Shown piece by piece: positions 36,840 through 48,262 of a stretch of 64,000 bases of DNA. The notes beneath the pieces were generated by a model that saw nothing but the letters and a program-made list of their open reading frames with translations, searched no databases and was not told where the DNA came from. The DNA is from Rhodamnia argentea (lineage: Eukaryota > Streptophyta > Magnoliopsida > Myrtales > Myrtaceae): NCBI RefSeq assembly GCF_020921035.1, contig NC_063153.1, forward strand, positions 9,982,001 through 10,046,000, read 5' to 3'. Both the position numbers and the translations under genes were made by a program. Position 1 is the first letter of the stretch. The number at the start of each line of letters is the position of its first letter.

Positions 36840-39275
36840 ATCACGATTAAAAATGATAAGACGCGAATAAATTTGTATTAGTGTGCCTTAGCTTGACTCT
36901 ATAGATTCACTGGAATGGTATTCACGAGTTTATAAAATTTTAGACGGGCACTCGTCGCGAGCGACAGGAATAGTGAAATCGACATGGCATGTGTGTGGAG
37001 AAAGAGAAGAGGAAACATTTGAAGATTTTAAAACAATTTTTAGGGAATGGGATGAAAAAAGGGTGTAGGTTGAGGAAAAGTTAAGTTGGGTGAAAGATTT
37101 ACAAGATATTCCTAGAAGTTATCTTGACCCATTTTCTAAAAAATCATTGATAGTGGGACATGTATGATGCCATCTTGATAATACACGTGGGCTTGCATTC
37201 GAATGAAACTGTCACTGTGAAATCACGAGATTGATGCCATATGGTTTTGGATTCTTCCCAAAAGAAAAAAAAATGGGGACACTTATCAAAAGTGCAATCA
37301 AATTTTAGAACTTGTCAAATTGATGAAATTAAGTTTTTCCGTTAACTCCGCCCAACTTTCAGGCGGGGCCGCCCCATCGTCACCGAGAAGTTGGATGGAG
37401 TTCACAGAAAGACTCGAGTACACCGATATGACTAATTTTAGGCCTTAATTGCATTTTTTTTTTTCAAGTTTTCAAAATCGATTGCACTTTCCCGACAGAT
37501 TTCAAGACTTTCGGTGCACTTATGACAAAAGGAAAAGAAGTCCATTCTCGTATTTCCGGTTTTGAACGGCATGGCATATGCCATATGCTCATTCGAAGAA
37601 CGTAGGCAGGCATTCATAAAAAAGAAGCTTACAGGTTTTATTCAAGACACGGAGGGAACCAATCGAAGCGTTGACGAAAATAGAAAAAAGGAACAGAAAA
37701 TGGATCGTTGCGTCTTTTCTTGGTGTTATCGGAAAAAGAACGAGCTAAAATGTCGTCCTTAGCAGCCATTGTAAAAGTGACCTTTTCCTGTGTTGGCCCC
37801 CTTCCTCGAATTGGCCTTTCGAACGAAAGTCAAAGACACTTCGAAAGGGCGAGCTATCTTCAATTTCGGCAAAGAATCTCTCCTCGACCTCAGCATCTTA
37901 AAGCCATCTTTTTAACCCTGCGTCTTCAATTCAGATAAAAGTTCAAAAGTATGTTGAGATCACGTGGATTAACCATTAAGATTACCAATACGATAACTCA
38001 ATAATAAATAGCGCATTCGTCTAATAATTTAAATTTTTAAAACAGTTGACAGCGATTCCCCAAAATCTGATAATTACTAAATGTAGTCATGCGTCGTTTT
38101 GAATATATGATTACAACGAACCTTGTCGCCAATCTTCTCATTTAGAAAGAGAGATGTGGGGGGGGAGGGGGGAGCGGAGGAGGGGTTTCGAATCCCCACT
38201 AACAAGGAGGAGTGGGGTGGGGACGCTCGAAGAGGGAGCAAGATTTCGCAATATACACAAAGCGTACAAAATGTGACTTGTATAATAAAATAAGATAAAA
38301 AAAACAATATATATATTTTTTTTCCTTTTTTTTTCTATTTTTTTTCCGCCTCTCTATGTGGTTCTGTCAACATCGAGGGGGCATACTCCTACCAATTATT
38401 CTGTGCACATTGCAGCCAACGGTTGACGCTTTAGCCAGCGAATGATATTCGAGCCATGATGTTATGTGCAGTCCAATCATCGTTAACTCGAGTTCCGATC
38501 TGTGGCCATCTTTTGCTTGACACAGAACCAAGTTCTTTGTCAACGATTGCACACAAAGATAATTGCCTCAGAAGATTCTTTTCTTTTCTTTTTTTTGGTT
38601 ACATCACGCTTTTTGCAAATACTCATTCGGGGTGCATACACATATGTGTCGCTCGACATGGCCCCCGTATTGAAATAAATAGCAAATCCGACGAGAAATT
38701 ACACTCATCGTGAAATGATTTCGTGGTTCGAGTGCCATGAATCGGATCTAGGCGAGCCCGTAAGTTATCGCGCAACGGGTTTTTTTCTTTTCTTTTCTTT
38801 TTGTTTCTCGCGATCCGAATAGATACGTACGCTCGCGAGCAGCAGGACAAGTCCTTGCGCCAACTGCGGCCTTAATTGGTAGCAAATGATGGAACGTCGA
38901 CATAGAAATCGCGTGCCCATTCTATCTACACCTTCTGGAAATTGCATTCTCGTTTTCTCTGAAATTTTTGAAAAATAGAAAACGGGCAAACGTGCTTTAC
39001 AAAAAGAAAAAGAAAATCAAACTATGGAAATAACTTCCGAATGGCTCTATGTTCAGTAATTGTATAAATCGAAAGTGTTCGTGCAGAATAAAAGCCAAAG
39101 GGGGGTGGGAGTTGTAAGAATATTCGAAAAGAATAAAAAGTGAAAAAGTCGCGAGTTAATAAACCCTAACGAGCCTAATTGCGACTATTGTCCTTGGGCC
39201 ACTTGACCTTAGTCAAAAGAACACCGATGGTAAATTTACGCATACGGATGGTAAAATTTATAATAAGAATATGGA
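36840..39275. other. Intergenic DNA upstream of MOT1
   Basis: No gene recognised. Contains a G-rich run near 38158-38172, T-rich and pyrimidine tracts (38310-38345, 38578-38597, 38780-38803) and nothing with recognisable coding sense. Confidence 0.55.
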
Positions 39276-39715
39276 GTGGCCTTATTTTCTCGGATAAAAA
39301 TAAGAGCATGAAGTTTTCTTATTATTTTTAACAATAGCCTGACTAAAAACATTTTTGTCATTTAGTTTTTTTTTTATCTTTTTTTTCCTTCCTTTTCGAT
39401 CGTGGCCGACTATATTGATTACTAGTGAGGGCTGGGCGGGTCTCCCTAACCTAGGTAGAGCGAGGGTCACCTCGCCCGTGGTTGACAAGAGCTTGGATGA
39501 GGGTTGCCGAGTTCCCATCGGTGGCAATAAAAAAAAAAGAAATGGAAAAAAGAAAAGGAGAAAAGGAAAACAATTAAAAAAAAATAAATGGTGAGAATGC
39601 CCTTGATCGGGCCCTTTTCGAAACAATTAGAGCATTTCATGCCATTATTTGAAATTAGGTTCACTTCAAGGCCTTATTTGAAAAAAATGATAGTACTTCA
39701 AATCATTATTTGAAA
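39276..39715. mobile_element. Diverged element with GC-rich core (family B)
   Basis: A GC-rich core at about 39400-39530 (GAGGGCTGGGCGGG, GAGCGAGGGTCACCTCGCCC) is flanked by facing CATTTTTGTCATTT and AAATGGTGAGAATG sequences. On the right lie about 32-bp sub-repeats of the form CTTCAAGGCCTTATTTGAAA. The same architecture and words occur at 28821-29306. The left end is degraded and no target duplication is clear. Confidence 0.55.
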
Positions 39716-40033
39716 ATTTCTCCATATATTATAATACGGAATCGGGTTTAAAAAATAAAAGAAAAAAAAATCTACTTACTCTCTCCCTCCTCTTCCAAAT
39801 GACCTAACCTCCGTTCCCCCTCTAGCCATCGCATTGAGGCCGAGTCGCCCCTCCTCCATTGTTCTTACTCGTCCATGGCCGATGCCTCTCGATCTGGCCT
39901 TGTCGAATTTTCAAATCTAGAGTCGTCGTTTCTCGCCGATCATTAAAAAGGTTTTTTTTTTTATTTCAACAGACACGTAAAAATAGTATACCGATGTTGT
40001 AATAGGCATAGTTTAAAAAAAAAAAATTCTTTA
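39716..40033. other. Intergenic spacer
   Basis: A short AT-rich stretch between two transposon remnants; nothing recognised. Confidence 0.5.
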
Positions 40034-40267
40034 AGACTCCGTTTGTTTCACGAAAAATGAGCGATTTGAAAAATATTTTTCAAAAAGTAATCGCTTATGT
40101 CGCTTAAAAAAATAAATAAATGAAATTTTTTTCATCACTTACGAAAATAGTTAGGCATAGATTGTTATCGATGGTGAAAATATTTTTCGTTGATTAATTT
40201 TTTTAAATGATATAAGCAATCACTTTTTAGAAAATATTTTTTAAATAGCTTATTTTTTGTGTTTACC
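40034..40267. mobile_element. Short MITE-like inverted repeat (hAT-like ends)
   Basis: The left arm CTCCGTTTGTTTCACGAAAA continues to ATGAGCGATTTGAAAAATAT. The right arm, read in reverse complement, is ACACAAAAAATAAGCTATTT followed by AAAAAATATTTTCTAAAAAG. The arms are clearly related. GTTTGTTT-type ends recur near 28345 and 62586 in this window. No 8-bp duplication could be proved. Confidence 0.5.
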
Positions 40268-41458
40268 ATTTTTCGATTATGGGGCTAGTATTATTTTTCC
40301 TGAAAAGGCCAAAACAAAGGAGACAAACAATTCCAAACTTCAAATTTTGCAACGACACCCTCCGTGCCACTGTGCTTCAACGCGACGGGGAAAGCTGAGA
40401 GATCAAACCGGACACCAACCCAGCGGTCTGTATTTTTTTCTTCCTCGTCTCGCCGCTTTTCATCTCCTCCACTTCCATCCGTGACTTGAAGCCCGCGAAA
40501 CTCCATTGAAAGCTTTGAGAGTTACCCCTCTTCCTGTTCTGGGTCCTCGGGTTTCACTGAAGAGAATGGACCTCCATCTCTCTTGCTGATACTTCGGAGC
40601 GTCGGAAGATAATCGTCATCGTTTTGTGGCGTGTCTGCCGGCATATAGAGGCTCTGTACAACATCGAATTGAGTACAAAGCTGAGGTGGAAAATGAAGGG
40701 CCGCCGGGCTAAGGTACTTCTGCGATTTCAGCTATTGCTTGGGTGTTCTTGCGGATTGAATCCGTTCGTTTGAGCTGATGGGTCATGAAACCCCGTTGAT
40801 TGAGGTCGAAGTCTTGCTTCTCGCGATTGCCGTCGTTTAAATGATGTGATTGTTTGGTAAAGGAGAACTATTTGCTGCGCTGCGATTTGGGTGGGAAAGA
40901 ATTGAAATCAGGATCTTCTTGTGTCGCATTGCGAAGAAGATGATCACCCGATTCCTCGAGTGTTTTGTTGGTTTGGGGTGTCAGGGCCCTCTAGCAGGAA
41001 TAGGTCCTAGCCCAATGGTTGGTGCAGTTGCCTTCTTCTCGTCGTTTTTGACGTGGAAGATGTCGACTCATTTTGCTTTCACTTTCCTTGTTGGGGTCCT
41101 TGAAGTGCGTGTCAGGTTTCTCTTTGCATGGTTTTCTTGTCTGCTCGTTGGTTTGCGCGGCATTCTGTTAATTGGCTTGTTGAAGTGTAAGTTTGCTGGA
41201 AAAAAAGAAGAAGGTGTTTTCTAGGTTTTTCTTGTGTCTCCATAACAGATGGTCCATTTATTGACAACTGAACGACGGGGAAGTGAAACCGCGCATAGTT
41301 GAGAAATTCATGATACCATGTTGCTCTTGCTTACGTGTCCTAAATGAATTGTTAAACAATGGCTTTGGCATTCTTAAACTATTTCTTGATATTTTGCTCA
41401 TCACCTTCTTATTGTTAATCTTATAAGGGCTACGTGCTTCATATGTTAGGCAGCTAGA
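40268..41458 (+). promoter_or_regulatory. Promoter, 5' leader and 5' UTR intron of the SWIM-finger gene
   Basis: An acceptor (TTAGGCAG|CTAGAATGG, exon starting 41454) sits five bases before the main ATG, so the leader is spliced. A plausible donor is AAG|GTACTT near 40713. With this join an in-frame TAA lies seven codon-bases upstream of the ATG, supporting 41459 as the start. The upstream ATG at about 40693 would open an out-of-frame upstream ORF. Frames at 40850-41224 fall inside this intron. Confidence 0.5.
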
Positions 41459-44400
41459 ATGGAGGATAATCTTAATCTTCCGGTTCAAGATCCACCTTGT
41501 GCAGAGTTTTCTGCCTCTCAGTTGAAGTGGGTGAAAATAGTGGGTGGTCGCCAAGGTGGTGATGATGTTGCTGTTATACCTTTTGCCAGGGTTGAAGACT
41601 TTGTCAAAGGAGAATCTAGTAAAGCGGACTGCCCTGCTAGTTTTCGAATTGAGTCAAGGAGGAGAAGACATGAGGGGAGCACCAGTAAACCAAGGGTAGA
41701 TGGCTATCTTGAATACACCCTGTGCGTCACATTATAATTGTGGCAATCTACTGCTTCAGTGCCATTTGTTTCATATAAGTTGCTCCTTTAGTCCAAGTCC
41801 AGCTCAATTTTGGAGTTTGCATGTTGGAAATAGTACTGCATTCATGAGACGGCTATCCTGCCTAACTTAATAGAAAAAGGTTTTCTTTTTAAGTCTTCAT
41901 GAACCTTGAACGTATTGGAAAAGAAAAATGTAATCTGCTACTTACAATTAAATTCCAGTTTTGGTCGATTTTATTAGCGGAGAGAATGATATTTTTCCTT
42001 GGTTTAGACAAGGAAGTAGCTTTATCATTGTCAGTCTGTAACTTGAAACTCAAGAAGTGATTCTTGCCTGCCGTAGGTATTGGTGTTCTTATGGTCCTGA
42101 AGACTACCGAGACAATGAGTCTGGTGTTGGTGACACTATGAGCATGAAGCCTGTATCAGGGAAGGGGAGCAGGCCTGGAAGACGTCGCATGATGAGGGGT
42201 TGTGTTTGCCACTTCACGGTAAAGCGTCTATACGTCCGACCCTTGATTGCTCTTATTATTTATAATCAGCGAAAGCATGTTGATAAAACGAGTGCACCAT
42301 GTCATGGGATAGTTGATCGCCATGCTGTTGGCACAAGAGCTATGTATGCTCCCCGAATTTCAGAAGAGCTACGCCAGAGAGTGATGTCTATGCTTTACGT
42401 TGCGATACCTATAGATGACATAATGCAGCACCACATGGAGCTGGTGCAGAGGCATGGTGGGCCTCTCAACCGTGATGATCTTCTCAGTATGAATGATGTT
42501 CGTAATATGGAAAGGCTTGTTCACAATTCTTCACATGAGTTGGATGAAAATGATGAATGCAGTGTAAAGATATGGGTGCAACGTAATCAGAAGTATGTCT
42601 TCTTCTATCAAGAATGCACTGATACAGAACCTTTTATAATGGGTATACAGACAAATTGGCAGCTGAAACAGATGCTGCATCATGGGCAGAATGGCTCCAT
42701 TGCTATGCATTCATCCTTCGGCAGGAACAAGCTAAAGGTAACATCTCTTTTCCTGCATCAACCAACCACCCACATGGAGGAAAAGGGAAGATGGTCACAA
42801 CTATCTGCATCATGTTGCCCAAGGATAGAGAGCTGTGTGAGCATGATAATAGTCGGGTTACATGCATGTGTCTGGTTAATACTATTGTCCCAGGTAAATG
42901 TTAGGAACACGAGAGAATGATAGTGCCACTGGAGGTGAGGTAATCATCTTTTCCCTAATGAAATACTAGTTGATAAGAAGTGGGATGATTGTGGGCTTGA
43001 CTGTAGGTTTCCGGTATTGCTTTTATATTCCGTAAGTAGCATGGTACTGGCATGATTTAGTTTCTGGATTCTGTGCCTGTGCTTATGACAATTACTGACA
43101 TAATTCAGGCGTTAGGCTTGCCTCTGACATTGGCACAAGAGTTTTTAGTATCTATAACTGCTGACCTGTTTCTTGAGACTGGATGGTATCCAAAATCTGT
43201 TTTGAGTTATAATATCTTTTCTCAACAGTATCCCTTATGCACCTTACTTGCTTTCGACACCTCCCATAATGCCATTCCAGTTGCCTGGATCATTTCCTCC
43301 TCCCTCATCTGTCAAAGTATTCATAAATGGATTGGTCCCCTAGCAGAAAGGATCTTCACAAAGGATCCTAAATGGCAATTGAGTTCCTTTCTAGTGGATG
43401 ATTGTTCCTTCAAGGTCTCTCTTATAAGGTAAACGATGTTATGATTTCCTTGAGCTATTATGGAAGAAACAGAGAAGTGACAATATGAATGTTGAGCTCA
43501 TCCTATTTTCAGAGAGGCATTTCGATGCAGAGTACTATTGTGCCTTTGGCGTGTTCGTCGTGCTTGGATAAGAAATCTTCTAAAGCGAAGCTGCCACTCT
43601 GATGTACAAAGAGAGATGTGTAGGTTCTTAGGCTCCATCTTGTACCGCACGAGAATAAATGCAGTGGAAGAGTTCATGCAAGTATTTGTTGACCAATGTG
43701 CCTTTATGGATTATTTCAGAGAGCGGTGGTTACCCGGTATAGGTATTGTTAACGAAATCTAAAATTGTCCTTCTTGAATTGTAATTTTTTGATGGCTTTA
43801 AAAGGTATAGTTGCTCTGAACTTTGATGCCTCTTTTATCTTGCAGATGCTTTGATTAATGGTATGAAGTCTTTGCCAACAGCTGGTCCTGAACCCCAGGC
43901 TGCAATTGAGTCTTACCACCTGAGATTGAAGTTTAAGCTTTTAGACAATCAATATTGCAATTTATGGCCAAGAATCGACCGGTTGATCCACATGTTGGCA
44001 ACTGAATATCACTCTTTATTCTGGTTGGATCATTATTCTCTTGATACTGGGTATTTTGAGAATGTTAGAGACCGGAGTTTTACAAGTAATGCTTGGCATC
44101 AGGCCCTCGACATTCTGGATGTTGACGTGACATTGGATGAGCAAAATCTTCTGCTTGCAAAAGTTCTCTCTGAAGACAGAAGCTCAGTATACACAGTGTG
44201 GAATCCAGGTTCGGAGTTCTCCCTATGCAATTGCTCCTGGTCAGAGCACGGAAATCTATGTGAACACGTCATCAAGGTGGCAATCTTGTGTAGAACTCGT
44301 CAGGTTGCGGGAACATCATTAGCTTCCCAAGGTTATAGGCAGGCCCTGCTGTCTCTGCTGCAGAAACCCCCTGAGATTCCTATTGTTCTTGATCATGCCA

Positions 44401-44534
44401 TTTTACGTGCAACCTGGTTGCATCAGGAAATTAAAAGCTTGGAAGAGTTGTCCAATAGTGGGCTGTTGCAACCTCTTGCTGCTGAAGCGGACTCACAGCT
44501 GGCTGACTATGTTCAGCTTTTTCCACCTCCTTAA
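41459..44534 (+). CDS. MULE-derived SWIM zinc-finger protein (At1g60560-like)
   Basis: Five coding exons: 41459-41721, 42077-42737, 43229-43428, 43513-43742 and 43846-44534, 2,043 nt, 680 aa, all phases consistent. An N-terminal plant-specific region is followed by a zinc-binding FAR1-like module at about 125-165 (GCVCHF ... ALIIYNQRKHVDK). A MULE transposase-like domain runs from about 290 to 470 (YPLCTLLAFDTSHNAIPVAW). A SWIM finger has C579, C581, C590 and H592 (CXCX8CXH). The family descends from Mutator transposases and is related to FAR1/FHY3 regulators; the Arabidopsis relative At1g60560 has no well-established role. Length matches (about 700 aa). The gene has introns, no terminal inverted repeats and an intact frame, so it behaves as a host gene, not a mobile element. 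DNA binding is inferred. Confidence 0.9.
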
Positions 44535-46174
44535 CTTTGTAGCAAGGGAATATCAGGTGTGCTGATCAAAGCATTTTCATTCAGATGGCAAGGCCTATAT
44601 TCTGCTGTCTAGCAGACTCGAGAGAGATAACATGGCCAAAGCATGGGAGAGAGCTTAGGCATTATCATTATTATCGGAGTCACCGATACTTGGCTTGGGC
44701 TGGTATGTAGTCATATATATATGGCTCATAAGATGCCGAGGAAGAAGCCGTGCAAAAGAAAAAAATGTTAGTTTTTGACAAATTATTGGTTTCTTTCCTT
44801 ATTTTTATCTTGGTAAGTTCAGTTCGTCATATGTCTGCTCGTTGGCTTATTTGTTTCAGGTTGATTGATCCCCTTAGGACTGCAGAAGCACTGGGGGCTC
44901 AATCCCTGTTCACTGATCCGGCTCGTGGACGGTTGAGGATATTGGGTATCCGTTTCCACGGTGCAACTTCATCCACTTAAATCTCTACGCACTCGGATCG
45001 ATACAACATTCGGGCACCACTTAAAGCCGGTAGCTAAAGGGTGTTGGACAGCGTCGGTTTGATTGAGTCGATCCGGGCAAGGCTGGTGGCTTCAGCTTCT
45101 GCTACAGCCCTGCCGGATAGTTTTGAATTTTGATTGATCCTGCACAACCATCTGTGGTTGCTGGAAGTGTCATCATAGATGGAGGATCCTTATCCTTCTC
45201 TTGAAGCTTGCTTTCGAAGTTCCAGCTAGGAAGGTAGATTTACTTTTCTGTACGCAATAGTTGGAAGTATTTTGCGTGAGAATTGCAACACGTGACAGTG
45301 ACTCGGAATGTACCAAATCAATCAAAAGTTAGTGATTTCAATATTGGAACTCCATGGAAATTTATTGATCGGTCATATCAGGTTGGTTGTGTACTTAACA
45401 CACGAATTAGGGACCGATCAAATTAGACTATAGCATGATCAACAGGGCTATAAGTGATTTGATCGCAATTTAATTGCTACTTCTTACAGTAGTGTGACGC
45501 ATCTCTTATTTTGAAATTGGATCGCGTTTAATAAATGCTCGGATACTTGTTAATAATAATCAATTTGGGATCATATTAGATTTTCAAAGCATTGATTGCG
45601 CAACCAAAAAAATTATCAATTGCGTTTCACATTTTAAAATTTATTTTAATGACCCCTTTGGAATCTTTTCAACCGACCAAAACATTGACACCGCTTATCA
45701 TCAGCGTAATCAACAAATTCTTAATCTAATCAACTCTAACGACGACCGTCCACGTCATTATCAACAGCCTTTTCCGTCAAGAAAATATTTCAAGCGATCT
45801 TCCCACAATGAACGTGACACGTGTCGCCGGCCGGCGGAACGTTCGGCATCGCAAGCCGGCGTCGCTTTGCGAATCCTACTAACAACTTAGCTGTAACCGA
45901 GTCGGCAAAACCCAACGTTGATGCCAAGCCAACAAATCTTTTATCGTCTACTCGCGTTACCACGCCGAAGGCCGTGATAGAACGGTCCAGATTGCTCAGA
46001 AGTTTCGTCATGCGGGTCCCGCCAACGTCATCCATCGGATGAGGCCGTTTGTCCTAATCTCGTGTGATTGCCAAGGGGGCTGATCGAAGGGTGCTTACGT
46101 AACTCCATACGCAAACTTAAAATAAACGCGGAAAGCTGCTGCGGCCTATTCAATACAGCTGTCGCTTTCCGACC
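44535..46174. other. 3' region of the SWIM-finger gene and intergenic DNA
   Basis: The first several hundred bases are probably 3' UTR. A short frame at 44750-44980 is not convincing as protein. From about 45250 the sequence is AT-rich intergenic, turning GC-richer towards the next promoter. Confidence 0.5.
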
Positions 46175-46182
46175 TATAAAAG
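46175..46182 (+). promoter_or_regulatory. TATA box of the CHY-RING gene
   Basis: TATAAAAG on the plus strand in a GC-richer stretch, followed by a pyrimidine-rich leader (CCTCTCTCTCCTCC near 46225). It predicts transcription from about 46208. Confidence 0.6.
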
Positions 46183-48262
46183 GGCCATTTTTCGAGCTAT
46201 TTCGGGGAGCAACCGAACCTACCTCTCTCTCCTCCGTCGCCGGCGTCTTTGCTCCTGTTAAGTTTCAACTTCTCTCCGGCGAGCTCTGCAACGCCGACGT
46301 GTCTTGTGAAAGGAATCTGAAAGCTAATCGGAGTTTGCTGAGCTGCTTCCTCCGTTCCCGAGCAGGAGTCCGGATTGAAAGTTCGTTGTGCCTTCTGTTT
46401 TTTCCGCCCCCTGAATTCGCTTGTACTGGCTTGTTCGGATCACTCGCTCGGTTGTTTGATCGCGATCTTCTTCTTTTGTCTGATTGCTAAGATTTTGACA
46501 TTGTTCGCGTGGCCGGCGCGTCGTGTGCATTTCGAGCCTTGTGCAGTCTCGTCTGAGAGAATTTGATCGGGGAGAGAGCAAAAGCGGATGTAGGTCTTAG
46601 GTTTTCTCTTCGGTTGCTTGAAACGTGAGCGCGCTCTTGGTATCTGTTTAATTTTCTAGATTTGCTGCTTCAGTCTAATCAAGTCCGCAACAGGTACAAT
46701 GTGATGACTGTGTGACGTGAATCATGCAAGTTAAAGAGAGATAATAACGGTGTTTTAGGTGTGACTGCTGCCCACTGGTTAAGTCTCCGAAGCGTGAGAA
46801 ATTTTAGTTTATGTTGGTTGCCTGCAAGGCCAAATTGGACAACTCATAATTGTACCTTATTCCTGTGGAAAAGATTCTTGTTTTCTTGTGCAACTTTTGG
46901 TGCAATATTGTTTAGACATCTGCAAATTTTTCCCTGGACCAGGTGATGTCAGGATCCCCACTGATTGTGCAAATTACACGATAATGTTTAATGCCTTTTT
47001 GTGTCACTTGTGTTTGATCTTGTTATTGTTTATAGCTGGTCAAAGGATTTCATTGAGTGCACGTAGGCTTAGACTGCGTCAACCGAAGTAGAGGAGATGA
47101 TTTATTCGAGATTAGTGAGACAGATTGCAATCACTGAATGAGCAATTTGAAAATGGACTTTTCTTTAGTATGGTCCATCAAGTTGCTTCATGAGTTGGTT
47201 AAGTGTGGGGATTGTGCTGAGATACCTTTGAAGATGTTATTCTCCAGGGAGGTGATCTTATGCAGCTTGTCATATAGAGGCAATCTGATCTGAAGTTTTG
47301 TTGGAAACGATGTGAAAATTTGCTCATATGAAATATTCTGTACCTGACCATACCAAAGAAATTGAAAACTATGTTATATTGATAAGAAGAGATCCTTGAA
47401 ACAATTGTGAGAAACTGTCAAGTATTCGTGAACCTTTCTTGCTAGGGTACTGAATTCAAGCAAACTTTGCATTGTTCCTTGTGATTAGGTGCGACTCCCG
47501 CGTTCCAAAACCTTCTTGAGGCTGTCAAAGTCAAAATCATGGATATTCAATCCTGTATTCTGGGCGCTTTTTCAAGAAGCTCCTCGCTTGAGGAGCTTCA
47601 CTTTGTTCCCAGCATTCTTCTGGGTTTTTTTCCTGTCTCGGTATTGGTGCGGCATTCAATTTTAGATGAAAAGTGAGAAGATTGTGGTCGGATGAGCTAA
47701 ATTACGATGGAAGAAAGCTGATGATTCAACATTGGAAGAAATGTTGCTCGGTAAATATTTGTCGTCGATGGAAAGTTTCTGCAAAGTTGCAGATTGAGGT
47801 AGGGATGTCCTTGAAGGACAATCACGCCACAAATTTTTCTAAATTCCCCTAATTTTCTTTTTTTAGGAACCAATTGATCACGTGATTTATTGCCTTTACA
47901 TTAGGTTGGCGTGTCCATTGATCGTGTTCAGTATAATTCGATTTGGCCCAAGCCTCCCAGGTTCCTGAGAGAAATGGAGTAATGATACAGTTCCTTTATT
48001 ATTCGTTGAAGTGGGAGGCTCTGGAATTCGTCCTTGCTGCGTATATATTGTGTGGATCATTCTAGCCTCTAGCTTTCGTGAGTGCATCTCTTGGAGTGTT
48101 GCTGATTGAAGCCATGAAACTTTCTTGGAGAGCAATAATATTATACGGCCCTGCCTGGCTTAACTGGGTCAATGACATGCCTTAATGTGATTGGAGCATC
48201 GCTAAATTCTTTCTTTATGCAGGTACCTGGCAACCTTGTTGAAGATATAAGATCCAAGGAAA
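46183..48262 (+). promoter_or_regulatory. 5' leader with long UTR intron, CHY-RING gene
   Basis: An acceptor TTTATGCAG at 48214-48222 precedes the coding exon by 40 bases, and an in-frame TAA lies between it and the ATG. The leader is therefore spliced over up to about 1.6 kb. Exon 1 probably lies within about 46208-46600; the donor was not fixed. Short frames in this stretch are not genes. Confidence 0.5.

Noticed and set aside
35345-36840. Long plus-strand open frames (186 and 312 aa) opposite MOT1, and a 222-aa frame in another minus-strand phase
   Set aside because: They are shadows of the GC-rich MOT1 coding sequence; composition is His/Arg/Gly-rich and no family is recognisable.
40850-41224. 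124-aa plus-strand open frame with hydrophobic segments
   Set aside because: It sits in the probable 5' UTR intron of the SWIM-finger gene, upstream of the acceptor at 41453, and has no recognisable family.
41459-44534. Possibility that the SWIM/MULE gene is an active Mutator transposon
   Set aside because: It has four coding introns plus a leader intron, no terminal inverted repeats or target duplication, and matches a conserved host gene family.
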